64,000 nucleotides of DNA from Delphinapterus leucas (GCF_002288925.2 NW_022098057.1:65383094-65447093), one strand, 5' to 3'. Numbered from the stretch's first letter, positions 10,761 to 22,358 are shown. Program-made: numbers and translations. The notes: generated from the letters alone by a model not told the origin.

Positions 10761-13700
10761 AATAGGACCATACATATCGATATTTACCTTAATGTGAATG
10801 AATTAAATGCTCCCACCGAAAGACACAGGCTTGCTGAATGGATACAAAAACAAGATCCATATATATGCTGTCTACAAGAGACCCACTTCAGACCTAGGGA
10901 CACATACACACTGAAAGTGAGGGGATGGAAAAGGATATTCCATGCAAATGGAAATCAAAAGAAAGCTAAAGTAGCAATACTCATGTCAGATAAAATAAAC
11001 TTTAAAATAAAGAATGTTACAAGAGACAAGGAAGGACACTACATAATGATCAAGGGATCAATCCAAGAACAAGATATAACAATTATAAATATATATGCAC
11101 CCAGCATAGGAGTACCTCAATACATAAGGCAAATGCTAACAGCTATAAAAGAGGAAATCAACAGTAACACAATAATAGTGGGGGACTTTAACACCTCACT
11201 TACACCAATGGACAGATCATCCAAACAGAAAATTAATAAGGAAACACAAGCTTTAAATGACACAATGGACCAGATAGATTTAATTGATATTTATAGGACA
11301 TTCCATCCAAAAGCAGATTACACTTTCTTCTCACATGCGCATGGAACATTCTCGAGGATGCATCACATCTTGGGTCACAAATCAAGCCTCAGTACATTTA
11401 AGAAAATTGAAATCATATCAAGCATCTTTTCTGACCACAACGCTATGAGATTAGAAATGAATTACAGGGAAAAAAAAGTAAAAAACAGAAACACATGGAG
11501 GCTAAACAATACGTTACTAAATAACCAAGGGATCACTGAAGAAATCAAAGAGGAAATCAAAAAATGCCTAGAGACAAATGACAATGAAAACACGATGATC
11601 CAAAACCTATGGGATGCAGCAAAAGCAGTTCTAACAGGGAAGTTTATAGCTATACAAGCCTACCTCAAGAAACAAGAAAAATCTCAAATAAACAATCTAA
11701 CCTTACACCTAAAGCAACTAGAGAAAGAAGAACAAACAAAACCCAGAGTTAGCAGAAGGAGTGAAATCACAAAGATCAGAGCAGAAATAAATGAAACAGA
11801 AACAAAGAAAACAATAGCAAAGATCAATAAAACTAAAAGCTGGTTCTTTGAGAAGATAAACAAAATTGATAAACCATTAGCCAGACTCATCAAGAAAAAG
11901 AGGGAGAGGGGTCAAATCAATAAAATTAGAAATGAAACAGGAGAAGTTACAACAGACAGTGCAGAAATACAAAGCATCCTAAGAGACTACTACAAGCAGC
12001 TCTATGCCAGTAAAATGGACAACCTGGAAGAAATGGACAAATTCTTAGAGACGTATAACCTTCCAAGACTGAACCAGGAAGAAATAGAAAATATGAACAG
12101 ACCAATCACAAGTAATGAAATTGAAACTGTGATTAAAAATCTTCCAACAAACAAAAGTCCAGGACCAGATGGCTTCACAGGTGAGTTCTATCAAACATTT
12201 AGAGAAGAGCTAATACCCATCCTTCTCAAACTCTTCCAAAAAATTGCAGAGGAAGGAACACTCCCAAACTTATTCTATGAGGCCACCATCACCCTGATAC
12301 CAAAACCAGACGAAGATACTACAAAAGAAGAAAATTACAGACCAATATCACTGATGAATATAGGTGCAAAAACCCTCAACAAAATACTAGCAAACAGAAT
12401 CCAACAACACATTAAAAGGATCATACACCATGATCAAGTGGGATTTATCCCAGGGATGCAAGGATTCTTCAATATACACAAATCAATAAATGAGATAAAC
12501 CATATTAACAAACTGAAAAATAAAAACCATATGATCATCTCAATAGATGCAGAAAAAGCTTTTGACAAAATTCAACACCCATTTATGATAAAAACTCTCC
12601 AGAAAGTGGGCATAGAGGGGAACTACCTCAACATAATAAAGGCCATATACGACAAACCCACAGCAAACATCATTCTCAGTGGTGAAAAACTGAAAGCATT
12701 TCCTCTAACATCAGGAACAAGACAAGGATGTCCACTCTCACCACTATTATTCAACATAGTTTTGGAAGTCCTAGCCATGGCAATCAGAGAAGAGAAAGAA
12801 ATAAAATGAATACGAATTGAAAAAGAAGAAGTAAAACTGTCACTGTTTGCAGATCACATGATATTATACATGGAGAATCCTAAAGATGCCACCAGAAAAC
12901 TACTAGAGCTAATCAATGAATTTGGTAAAATTGCAGGATACAAAATTAATGCACAGAAATCTCTTGCATTCCTATACACTGATGATGAAAAATCTGAAAG
13001 AGAAATTAAGGAAACACTTCCATTTACCGCTGCAACATAAAGAATAAAATACCTAGGAGTAAACCTACCTAGGGAGAGAAAAGACCTTTATGCAGAAAAC
13101 TATAAGACACTGATGGAATAAATTAAAGATGATACCTAAGAGATGGAGAGATATACCATGTTCCTGGATTGGAAGAATCAATATAGTGAAAACGACCATA
13201 TTACCCAAAGCAATCTACAGATTCAATGCAATCCCTATCAAATTACCAATGGCATTTTTAACAGAACTAAAACAAAAAATCTTAAAATTCTTATGGAGCC
13301 ACAAAAGATCCCGAATAGCCAAAGCAGTCTTGAGGGAAAAAAACGGAGCTGGAGGAATCAGACCCCCTGACTTCAGACTATACTACAAAACTACAGTAAT
13401 CAAGACAATATGGTACTGTCACAAAAACAGAAATATAGTTCAATGGAACAAGATAGATAGCCTGGAGATAAACCCACGCACCTATGGTCAACTAATATAT
13501 GAGAAAGGAGGCAGTGATATACAATGGAAAAAAGTCTCTTCAATAAGTGGTGCTGGGAAAACTGGACAGCTACATGTAAGAGAATAAAATTAGAACACTC
13601 CCTAACACCATACACAAAAATAAAGGCAAATGGATTAGAGACCTAAATATAAGACCTGACACTATAAAACTCTTAGACGGAAACCTAGGAAGAACACTCT

Positions 13701-14300
13701 TTGACATAAATCACAGCAAGATCTTTTTTGATCCACCTCCTAGAGTAATGGAAATAAAAACAAAAATAAACAAATTGGACCTAATGAAACTTCAAAACTT
13801 TTGCACAGCAAAGGAAACCATAAACAAGATGAAAAGACAACCCTCACAATGGGAGAAAATATTTGCAAACAAATCAACAGAAAAAGGATTAATCTCCAAA
13901 ATATATAAACAGCTCATGCAGCTCAATATTAAAAAACAAACAACCCACCCAAAAATGGGCAGAAGACCTAAATAGACATTTCTCCAAAGACATACAGATG
14001 GCCAAGAAGCACATGAAAAGCTGCTCAACCATCACTAATTATTAGAGAAATGCAAATTAAAACTACAAAGAGGTATCACCTCACGCCAGTTAGAATGGGC
14101 ATCATCAGAAAATCTATAAACAACAAATGCTGGAGAGGGTGTGGAGAAAAGGGAACTCTCTTGCACTGTTGGTGGGAATGTAAATTGATACAGCCACTAT
14201 GGAGAACAGTATGGAGGTGCCTTAAAAAACTAAAAACAGAATTACCATATGACCTAGCAATCCCACTACTGGGCCTATACCCAGAGAAAACAGTAATTCA

Positions 14301-14540
14301 AAAAGACACATGCAGGCTTCCCTGGTGGCGCAGTGGTTGAGAGTCTGCCTGCCGATGCAGTGGACACGGGTTCGTGCCCCGGTCTGGGAAGGTCCCGCAT
14401 GCCGCGGAGTGGCAGGGCCCGTGAACCATGGCCACTGAGCCTACACATCTGGAGCCTATGCTCCGCAGCGGGAGAGGCCACAACAGTGAGAGGCCCGTGT
14501 ACCACAAAACAAACAAACAAACAAACAAAAGACACATGCA
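14301..14540. repeat. Target-site duplication pair bracketing a SINE
   Basis: AAAAGACACATGCA occurs at 14301-14314 and again at 14527-14540, a perfect 14-bp duplication. The repeated sequence belongs to the L1 ORF2 (the 'IQKDTC' region), so removing the SINE and one copy leaves a continuous L1 frame. Confidence 0.97.
14315..14526 (+). mobile_element. Short CHR-type SINE (cetacean), nested in L1 ORF2
   Basis: The 212-bp element begins GGCTTCCCTGGTGGCGCAG. It has an RNA polymerase III A-box-like TGGCGCAGTGGT at 14326-14337 and a B-box-like GGTTCGTGCC at 14369-14378, both inherited from a tRNA. A GC-rich body ('ccgcggagtggcagggccc') and an (AAAC)n tail complete it. Perfect 14-bp target duplications and a well-kept head indicate a relatively recent insertion. 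It postdates the L1 it sits in. Confidence 0.95.
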
Positions 14541-15005
14541 CCCCAATGTTCATTGCTGCACTGTTTACAATAGCCAGGTCATGGAAGCAACCTAAATGCC
14601 CATCAACAGATGAATGGATAAAGAAGATGTGGTACATATATACAATGGAATATTACTCAACCATAAAAAGGAATGAAGCTGGGTAATTTATAGAGACGTG
14701 GATGGATCTAGAGACTGTCATACAGAGTGAAGTAAGTCAGAAAAAGAAAAATAAATGTTGTATATTAACGCATATATGTGGAACCTAGAAAAATGGTACA
14801 GATGAACTGGTTTGCAGGGCAGAAATAGAGACACAGATGTAGAGAACAAATGTATGGACACCAAGGGGGGAAAGCCGCTGGGGGGTCGTGGTGGTGGCGT
14901 GGTGAATTGGGCGATTGGGATTGACATGCATACACTGATGTGTATAAAATTGGTGACTAATAAAAACCTGCTGTATAAAAAAATAAAGAAAAGGGAAAAT
15001 TAAAA

Positions 15006-17158
15006 AAATTAAAGTGTTTTATCTAAATCATTTAATATTTTTATATTTTATAGTGCTTAGTATCTATTTAATTGCTTACATAAAAATTTGATGTCTTTAT
15101 AAACCTCATGAATGATATGGCTAGATCTACATACTTACATGTTTCAGGGTAATAGGAATTAATATTGCAGAATATTGCTGAGTCAACACGTGGAACTGTT
15201 GTGACTACTGTAGGAACCCATGAAGCAAAGAATTAGAACAAGAAGAGCGTAAAGAATACAGATACTCTACACCTGGGAAAAAATACTGAACACAAGAATA
15301 TATTGCATTCTTCTGAGATTATGACTTGACAAGGTCATTAATTTATCTTTTGTCTTCCCTAAGCACTTCCATTGCTCATGTTCTCTCCACACTAGGAAGC
15401 AGTGTCCTTCTCAACCTAGACAGACACTTCGTGTCATTTAGGCACACTCCGTTGTCTCTTTTTCTTTAAAACATTAAGGAAATGGGCAACACATGTTGAG
15501 AAACATTTCTCTGAGGCTTCAATGTTGTTAGTGAGGGAAGCCAATATTAAGCACACAGGAGTCCTGCTCCTGATAGCAGGGTGTGAAAGGCAGAGCATAC
15601 TGTAGTGTCTCTAAGTGTCAAGTACTAATGTTGGTATTTTAGATACTTTAAAAGAGAAAAATAATAAATTATAACTTTCTTTTTCTCAGCACCCTCCATT
15701 TGACCCTCTTCCTCTCCAAAATGTTTGATCTCTTAGAAATATCTGTTATTTGGTGGAACAGGTGCTCTCAGTAGGCATTCAAATTAAAGAAATTAAATAA
15801 AGGATAAATTCCTTACACAGTTAAAGTATTGTGTACAAGCACACAGTTGGATAAAGGCCCCAAGGAGGTGGAGCTGGGAGTAGGGGAGAAGGTTAGAGAC
15901 ATTGGCCTGAAAAGGGAGAGTGTAGTAAGGGGGAGACCTTAACTGGGTATCTAAGGGGACTGTGAGAGGGGAAGGAGGGAAAGGACCACGGGAGTGTATA
16001 GAGATGGAGAGGAAAGAGGAGAAAGTAATTAGGAGAAAGATAAATGGAGAGGGATATGGTGAAAAATGGTAATTAGGAATTTGTGATGTATATTTAAGAA
16101 ATAGCATGGATTCCAGTGTCGCAAGAAAGGAGTGAACGAAGGGAGAGTAATAGGAGTTGAGGGCAGAAAGATATCGGGGACAGAGAAAACAGGACCCGGT
16201 AAGAGTGCTGAGTACCCAGAATGGTATGGGATGTCACTGATGGATTTGGTTGAGAGGAGTGACCAGGTTTTTAATGATGATTCAGAGACCGGGAGATAGA
16301 ATACTGGTGGATAAAAGACGGAACCAGGAAGACTCCAGGTTATCATGAGTCTGGAGTCCAGACAGCAGTGAGAGTGAGACTCTGTGTTGGGCCTGGAAGA
16401 TTGCAGCACAGTTCTGTGATGGGGTACAATGACAGTGTTGCCAGGGCACAATCCATTAGCAGCGGACTGACAACCCACTCTGTAAACTGAGCTTCCAACT
16501 CAGGATGATGTTTTCACTAATTTCTCTAATTAAGGTCTTTAATACTCATAGTGAAGACAAAAACCAAACAACCAGAAGCCCTGCCAGGAGCCTAACTTGA
16601 AAACTTAGAGTACTAGTCTGCTTAATATTGCCAAATGAGAGAGATTCTCTGGTTTGACTTACTTTTGGAACCAAAATCCAAAAGGAAAAAAGCCACTAGT
16701 GATTAAGAAGAAAAGATGGAAGGTGAGGCAATTGTGGGAACCACAGTGAGTTTCTTGCTGGTTAATGTTGATAGAGACATAAATAATTTTTAAAAATCGG
16801 ATCTTATTTCTGTCTAATCAGGAGGGAAAATAAGATGTGGGTAGGCAAGGGGGAAAGAGGGGCACGGATCACATCACCCTGCTAGCTTTGTGGTTTTCAG
16901 GCCTGCTGTGTGGAGCTAGAGTTCTGTTGTCTTGAGGGTTTTGGAAGGAGGATGGAGAAGTATATGATGGACTCCTTAGTTAAGATATGAGTGTACTAAT
17001 AAAAGTTGACCTAAAGTTTCCTATCTGAGCATCCAACTTTTCCCAGTGCCTCCAGGGAGATGGCCTGGATTTTAAAAGAAAGTAAAGAAATAGGAAGAAC
17101 CAAGTATATGGCTAATCTTATGCTTTCCACAGTTGTTATTATCATATGGACACATTTT
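15006..17158. other. Non-genic sequence with an unassigned open frame
   Basis: No gene is supported. The minus-strand open frame at 16478-16029 (149 codons) and its neighbour at 16107-15793 are Pro/Ser/Leu-rich and overlap in different frames. They have no recognised domain. The plus strand here is purine-biased (GGAGAAAG-like), which lowers stop-codon density on the minus strand and explains both frames. I cannot name a repeat in this block. Confidence 0.45.
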
Positions 17159-17172
17159 AAAAGTATTTGCTT

Positions 17173-17510
17173 TTTCTCTTTCTGACTTACTCTGTATGAC
17201 AGACTCTGGGTCCATCCACCTCACTACAAATAACTCAATTTTGTTTCTTTTTATGGCTGAGTAATATTCCATTGTATATTTGTGCCACATCTTCTTTGTC
17301 CATTCATTTGTTGATGGACACTTAGGTTCCTTCCATATCCTGGCTATTGTAAACAGACGTGCAATGAACATTGGGGTGCATGTGTCTTTTTGAATTATGG
17401 TTTTTTCAGGGTATATGCCCAGTAGTGGGATTGCTGGGTCATATGGTAGTTCTATTTTTAGTTTTTTAAGGAACTTCCATACTGTTCTCCATAGTGGCTG
17501 TATCAATCTA
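17173..17510 (-). pseudogene. L1 ORF2 C-terminal fragment (inverted segment)
   Basis: Read on the minus strand it encodes [40 protein letters not shown]-like and MWHKYTMEYYSAIKRN blocks of the ORF2 C-terminus. A longer open frame covering 17635-17072 runs across the inversion junction and both target duplications. Its ends are therefore chimaeric and not a real protein. Confidence 0.9.
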
Positions 17511-17791
17511 CATGGGTAAGCTGGGATGAAGTGAGAGAGTGGCATGGACTTACATATACTACCAAATGCAAAATAGGTAGCTAGTGGGAAGCAGCTGCAT
17601 AGCACAGGGAAATCAGCTCGGTGCTTTGTGACCACCTAGAGGTGTGGGATAGGGAGGGTAGGAGGGAGGGAGATGCAAGAGGGAAGAGATATGGGGACAT
17701 ATGTATACATATAACTGATTCATTTTGTTATAAAGCAGAAACTAACACACCATTGTAAAGCAGTTATGCTCCAATAAAGATGTTTTAAAAA
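17173..17791 (+). mobile_element. L1 insertion with 5' inversion (second twin-primed copy)
   Basis: A 14-bp perfect target-site duplication, AAAAGTATTTGCTT, lies at 17159-17172 and 17792-17805. The right part (about 17511-17791) is sense L1 3' UTR ending in an A-run after AATAAA. The left part (17173 to about 17510) is antisense ORF2 C-terminal coding sequence. The inverted and sense parts are not contiguous in an intact L1, so a segment was lost at the junction. This is the same mechanism as at 2311-4243, in the opposite orientation. Confidence 0.95.
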
Positions 17792-18040
17792 AAAAGTATT
17801 TGCTTAACTGTGGTGCAGTCTAGCATAGGAAGCTGAATGTGAGATGTCTTTTCTATTTGTATCAGAGAAAATGTAAAATAAAGTCATTCAGCATGAAAAT
17901 GTGTTGCTCAATTTTAAGCAAGGTTTTCATTATGCTACTTCAGAGCTCTGAAGGAAAAGAATACACTGTAGTGTGTCATAGCATTTGTAGGCAAAGGAGA
18001 GCTGACAATGTATTCAAATGGGTTTTGCCATGATATGGGG

Positions 18041-18055
18041 GTTGTGTGTGTTTGA

Positions 18056-18111
<56 letters not shown>

Positions 18112-18142
18112 GGGAGGGAGGGAGGGAGGGAGGGAGAGAGAT
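18041..18142. repeat. Compound microsatellite (TG)n(AG)n(GGGA)n
   Basis: TG units run from about 18052, followed by AG units, then GGGA/GGAG units to 18142. It is purine-rich in its second half. Confidence 0.95.
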
Positions 18143-19793
18143 TTTAATTATTTGCTTTGACAAGTATTAACTACATTTTCATATCTGGAAAAAAATCGCT
18201 AGTAACAACTTTCAGATAAAGTTGACACTTTTAAAACTGAGGATGGCTACCTTCTTGAACAATATTGACATATCTGAGCTAAAGGCAGCTCTTTGGGACA
18301 ATAAATTCTTAATATGCCGGTCAAATGTTTACCAATTCATTTACTTCCTTCATCATTTCTCATCTAGAATTAGAAAATCTTGTGCTCTAAACCTCCTAAG
18401 GGAAATCACTGATATAATTTTTAAGTTAATATGTTTTTGGACATTCCCTGAATTAATTGTGAATCTCACTTTGTAAATATTACATGTTTACTGCTTCCCA
18501 TTTGCGCATCTTCAGAGAATTCTCCACCATCCTTCCCTTTCTAAGATTTGTGGCTAATAAGTACCCAGTTAGAGTATATAAACGACTATGTTGGCTTTAT
18601 TTCAGCTGCACCAGTACTGTACCCTAACAAGAAGGCATGAGGGAAATTTATTTTTGGTGTAAGGGAGGTTTTGACCTAGCGAAGGTGAGTGAGCCCAGAA
18701 AAGATGGCTGAGTGCGGGGTTGGTGGGAGACAGTCAGGAAGAGGGAAAGCCATCAGACAGACATTCTACAGAGTAAAATATGAGCAAAGGAAGAACTGTA
18801 GAAAGAAAGGTCAACCACATAATTCTAAATTGTGTTGAACAGGAAAAGCAACGTAAAGAACAGGGAAGACAAAAGCAGATTGAATGACGAAAGATGTGAA
18901 TGACAGACACTAAGGATAATGTGTTATTAGAAGGGTCAAGTGCTTAGACCTACACACTTTTTGAAATGCAGGGTATATATCTATCTTATTTATATTGTTT
19001 CAATTCTTTCTGATGTTTCTGAAGGTAAAGGCTAGGAAGTATTTGTGTTCTTTATCTTACTAAAGTTTCTTGAAGAGACTAATTGTGTATTCCAAGTTCC
19101 GTATTACTTGACCATACAGAGAATGTATAGTTCTAACAAATAAATCACTCTGAGGTTTTGTGTCAGTTGGTAGAACACAGTATAATTTTCCCCCACTACA
19201 AATATCTTTGAGAGTGGGTTTCCACATTATCTACTTCAGGTAGCTAACCCTGAATCCATTTATCTACAACTAGAAGAAAAAAATGCATTTCAACATGAAC
19301 TGTTAATACTTTTTTTTAAAAGGTTCTTTGACAAAGCACAATAAGATTAACAGTATTTTAAAAGATATTCTGCAGGTAGAAAATGGTAAGTGTTTGAAGA
19401 AGTAGCATCATTTGCAACATACCTGATGCAAAGAGAATTCCAAAACTAATAATTGGTGCAAATGCATAACAAAATTTTAAAATTTGTTTCAACCTTGAAC
19501 TGCAAGTAACTCAAATAGTTATTTTGTTCTTACCTCAGATATTTCATTATATTTGAACATATATTTCAAATATACACTTTTAAACTGTATATTCAAAACA
19601 TATATTTTGAATATGTGTTCAAAATATTTATGGAATTACCACAGAGATAACTTCAGGGAAAAAAACACTTATTAAAGAATTTGCATTTCATTATGAATAC
19701 TTTGGGAGCTACATGTAAATGTTTAAAAAGCTCAGTTTACCTTATTGTTGAAGGTTTTTTTTTCTTTTTTTTTTTTTTTACACAGAGTTTTTT
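18143..19793. other. Non-genic sequence, no recognised element
   Basis: No gene is supported. TATATAAA-like sequence near 18572 has no downstream coding context, so I do not call a promoter. An AT-rich near-palindromic patch lies at 19560-19630, and a T-run of more than 20 bases at 19756-19779. Confidence 0.45.
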
Positions 19794-19795
19794 TA

Positions 19796-19875
19796 TTGGG
19801 TTGGCCAAACAGTTCATTCGGGTTTTTCCATAACGTCTTATAGAAAAACCCGAACGAACTGTTTTGCCAACCCAA
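19796..19875. mobile_element. Mariner-family MITE, 80-bp hairpin
   Basis: The element is almost entirely two inverted repeats: TTGGGTTGGCCAAACAG... at the left and ...GCCAACCCAA at the right. A short loop lies around 'ccataacgtcttatag'. A TA dinucleotide flanks it on each side (19794-19795, 19876-19877), the Tc1/mariner target duplication. The terminal sequence matches the mariner MITEs common in ruminants and cetaceans. It has no coding capacity; when transcribed it would fold into a single hairpin of roughly 35 pairs. Confidence 0.93.
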
Positions 19876-20234
19876 TATATCCTAAGCAATCTATGCCATT
19901 CCACCATTCTGTCAGCAGAGCATGCCATTAGTGATGGATAAAAGTTAAGAAACCAAAGTCTTTATCAGTTAGAAAAATATTTCTTCAAAAGAGGAAAGCT
20001 GAACCAGCTTTTGGGATAAACCAGGATCTTGACTTGTTTTCTCGTTCACCATTGCAAATAGTTTTAAATAGTTTAAATCAGTGTCAATCATGTAATTGCC
20101 CTTGTAGAAGAGTAAGAAAGGCTTTGAAGAAGTGATTCTGTTCTGACCTTGAAAAGGTATGCAGAAAACAAAGTGGAATGTGAAAATACTCTTATAGACT
20201 GGATCTGCCAGTGACTGCTCTTGACCCAAACAAA

Positions 20235-20335
20235 TCTTTTAATGTTTCCCGATCTCAATTCTCATATCTTTAAATGAGAGTATTTGACCAGATGGTTTCT
20301 AAGAACCTTTCTAATTCCAACATTCTGTTGCCACA
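20235..20335 (+). repeat. MIR SINE 3' fragment
   Basis: The MIR-like tail is visible: 'tctcatatctttaaatgaga' followed by 'ttgaccagatggtttctaag' and 'ttctaattccaacattctg'. Order and spacing match the MIR 3' region. Confidence 0.65.
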
Positions 20336-21272
20336 GTTGATCTTAATCTCAGAGGATGGACACGGGGACTTTATTTTTATAACTGCTTTATTGAAGAAGA
20401 GAGTGGCATATTGTGTTATTAGGTTTCTTCTTAATTTCTAATAGTTGGCATTTCAAATATCATAATTGTATTTTTCTTTCTCACTAGAATAGAGAAATTT
20501 TAAGTGTTAGGTATTCTGATTTGGTTACTAAAGAAAACATCGGTGAGACTTTTAATCAACCATGGTGGTTGATACATTTTCAAACCTCTTAATTTATAGG
20601 AAACCATATTTTACCAGCCTGGGAAACCTTCAAGAGTAGGCATTGAAATGACTGTGCAATGCCCATGTGTAAGAACATATACATATGCTAATAGATCAAA
20701 TTCAATTCTTGCTTATAATAACCAACAACTTCAGTAAAATCCACACTTTTGTAGCAATATAAGCAAGTGGAGAAGTAATGAAAAAAACTAATATTTGTTC
20801 ACATAAGGGTAGTCATAAACTCAGATATTCAAAAACTTAACTTTTTCCTTCTATATAGTGTTCATTTTGAAACTGAATGGCAAACATTAAACCTCAGCCA
20901 TTTTTGGATTCTCTTAGCTTTTCCCCAGTGTTCCAGTTAATTTCTGGGAGTTTCCATAGTGCTAAGGGATGAGGACTTCTGATCTCCCATTTTATCTGGC
21001 ATTTGCTGAAACTCGTTATCTTGTCTGGCTCTTAACCCATGCAGATTGCTGCTGGGTCAACACTTGCTCCTGTCCTCAGAGACTACATCAGCTACGTCAA
21101 GGCTCCTTTTGGCAGATGGGAATCATGTTTCTGTGCCACAGTGCGGCACAGGAAATTCTGTGGATGGCTGTAGGTCCATTTGAGGAGACACAGAACCTAA
21201 GCCATGCTATCCTGAGGTCTTGTTACTCCCCTATATCCTTCCTCAAGTCTATATAAGGTCTCTGCTACTGTT
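20336..21272. other. Non-genic sequence, no recognised element
   Basis: No gene is supported. The open frame at 20969-21256 (95 codons) has no recognisable domain. The 3' part (20870-21270) has an LTR-like feel and a TATAAGG at 21250, but I see no defining ends. Confidence 0.4.
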
Positions 21273-21280
21273 GTTTATAC

Positions 21281-21472
21281 TAGCGGTCTCCAAACATTTT
21301 GGCACCAGGGTCCGGTTTTATGGAAGACAGTTTTTCCACGGACCGGGGGTGGGGTGTATGGCAGAAATGTGAGTGATGGGCAGCGGCAGGTGAAGCTTCG
21401 CCAGCTTGCGGCCGCTCCCCTCCTGCTGTGCCGCTGGTTCCTAAAAGGCCGTGGACCGTTTGGGGACCCCTG
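21281..21472 (+). mobile_element. hAT-Charlie non-autonomous transposon, MER1-like
   Basis: The 192-bp element is bracketed by a perfect 8-bp target duplication, GTTTATAC, at 21273-21280 and 21473-21480. Terminal inverted repeats are visible: TAGCGGTCTCCAAAC at the left and the reverse complement of GTTTGGGGACCCCTG at the right. Internal motifs are 'ttggcaccagggtccgg', 'gacagtttttccacgg' and 'gctgtgccgctggttcct'. An 8-bp duplication is diagnostic of hAT transposition. The name MER1 is from memory. Confidence 0.92.
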
Positions 21473-21962
21473 GTTTATACTTTAAGGTTTGACCTGGAGG
21501 AAATGGGACCTGTGAGAGCACATATGTCAGATCCTTCCTGATCTCCACAGAACCTAGACTTTTTGACACTTAAACGTGATTACTTTGTACTTTATATCAC
21601 TTCCCTGAGGTGATAAATATAGAATCAAATTAAGTAGAGTTGGGGAAGAGAAAATATCAGAGGTGGAAAAAGGAAAAGAAAAAACAAGACCATGTTGGTT
21701 AATATTTCCAAATATTATCCCACCAAATAATAACTCTATATGAACAGAATTCATTTTCATGGGAGTGGTGAATTCCCTTATTAAGGAAGCAAAGCCTGGC
21801 AGTAGTCAGGGAAACTTTAAGAGAGATTTCAGTTTTGCTTGCGTGGTTAGACAAGATAAACTTTTAGATGCCTTCTGGCTCAAAACTCAGTGACATTAAG
21901 TAAAAATATTATTTAAGAGAATTTTATCTTTTCTGGAATCTCCTGACAGCTCTCTGGCCTCT

Positions 21963-22358
21963 TGTTATGAACTAAACTGTGTACTCTTCTAAATTCATAT
22001 GTTGAAGCCCCAATCTCTAGTAAATCAGGAGGTATTTTCATAAGGCCTTTAAAGAGGTGATTAAGTTAAAATGAAGCTGTTAGAGTGGGCTCTAATTCAA
22101 TATGATTGGTGTCCTTGTAAGAATGGGAAATTTGAACACACAGGCAGAATACCAGGAATGTGTGCACACAGAAGAAAAGTCATGTGAGGACAGAGTGAGA
22201 AGGCAGCCCTCTGTAGCCAAGCAGAGAAAAATCAGAAGAAACCAAACCTGACACCTTGGTCTTAGATTTCTAGCTCCCACAACTGAGAAAATAAATTTCT
22301 TTTGTTTAAGCCACTCAGTCTATGGTATTTTATTATGCAACCCTAGTAAAGTAAGACA
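21963..22358 (+). mobile_element. Solo LTR, ERVL-MaLR (MLT1-like)
   Basis: The segment begins TGTTATGAACTAAACTGTG and ends at a CA (22357-22358). It follows the MaLR LTR order: 'attcatatgttgaagcccc', 'aagaggtgattaagttaaa', 'tgattggtgtccttgtaag', and near the 3' end AATAAATTTC, 'gtttaagccactcagtct', 'tggtattttattatg'. The AATAAA at 22290-22296 would be the LTR polyadenylation signal. The five-base flanks (CCTCT and CTTCT) differ at one position, fitting an old duplication. No internal retroviral sequence accompanies it. Confidence 0.88.

Larger units (their letters stand above)
10764..14788 (+). pseudogene. L1 ORF2 pseudogene (endonuclease and reverse transcriptase)
   Basis: ORF2p nicks target DNA and reverse-transcribes L1 RNA. 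The largest intact part is a 671-codon frame (10794-12809, GTG at its first codon). It shows QETH (Glu at residue 29), NIYAPS, GDFN and SDH of the endonuclease, then the KTKSWFFEK linker, [31 protein letters not shown] (RT motif A) and [13 protein letters not shown]. Damage visible: a 1-nt frameshift just upstream of 10791; a TGA at 12807-12809; a TAA at 13038-13040; frameshifts near 13100-13128 and 13560-13660; and a SINE at 14315. Two catalytic positions also differ from the family: His at residue 190 where the endonuclease has Asp (11361-11363), and FADH in place of FADD in RT motif C (12846-12857). It cannot encode an active protein. Confidence 0.95.
10762..15005 (+). mobile_element. L1 retrotransposon, 5'-truncated at the start of ORF2
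   Basis: This is the longest mobile element in the window: about 4.2 kb, of which 212 bp is a later SINE (14315-14526). It starts within the first ten codons of ORF2, with no 5' UTR or ORF1, and runs through all ORF2 domains into a 3' UTR. The 3' UTR contains a G-rich patch (14863-14890), AATAAA at 14959-14964 and an A-rich end. The absence of ORF1 and a promoter means it could not have been autonomous at this locus. I could not identify a target-site duplication; the flanks are too A-rich. Confidence 0.93.

Noticed and set aside
10794..12809. 671-codon frame as a functional host gene
   Set aside because: All recognisable motifs are L1 ORF2 endonuclease and reverse transcriptase. The frame ends at an internal stop, followed by further stops and frameshifts in continuing ORF2 sequence.
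14315..14400. tRNA gene
   Set aside because: The A- and B-box-like sequences belong to a tRNA-derived SINE; a tRNA cloverleaf is not formed.
14275..14686. Frames across the nested SINE on both strands
   Set aside because: They mix L1 and SINE sequence; the SINE is non-coding.
17072..17635. 187-codon minus-strand frame
   Set aside because: It runs from flanking DNA across a target duplication and the L1 inversion junction, so it is a chimaera of unrelated parts.
18565..18600. TATATAAA-like promoter
   Set aside because: AT-rich matches are expected by chance in this composition, and no transcript or exon follows.
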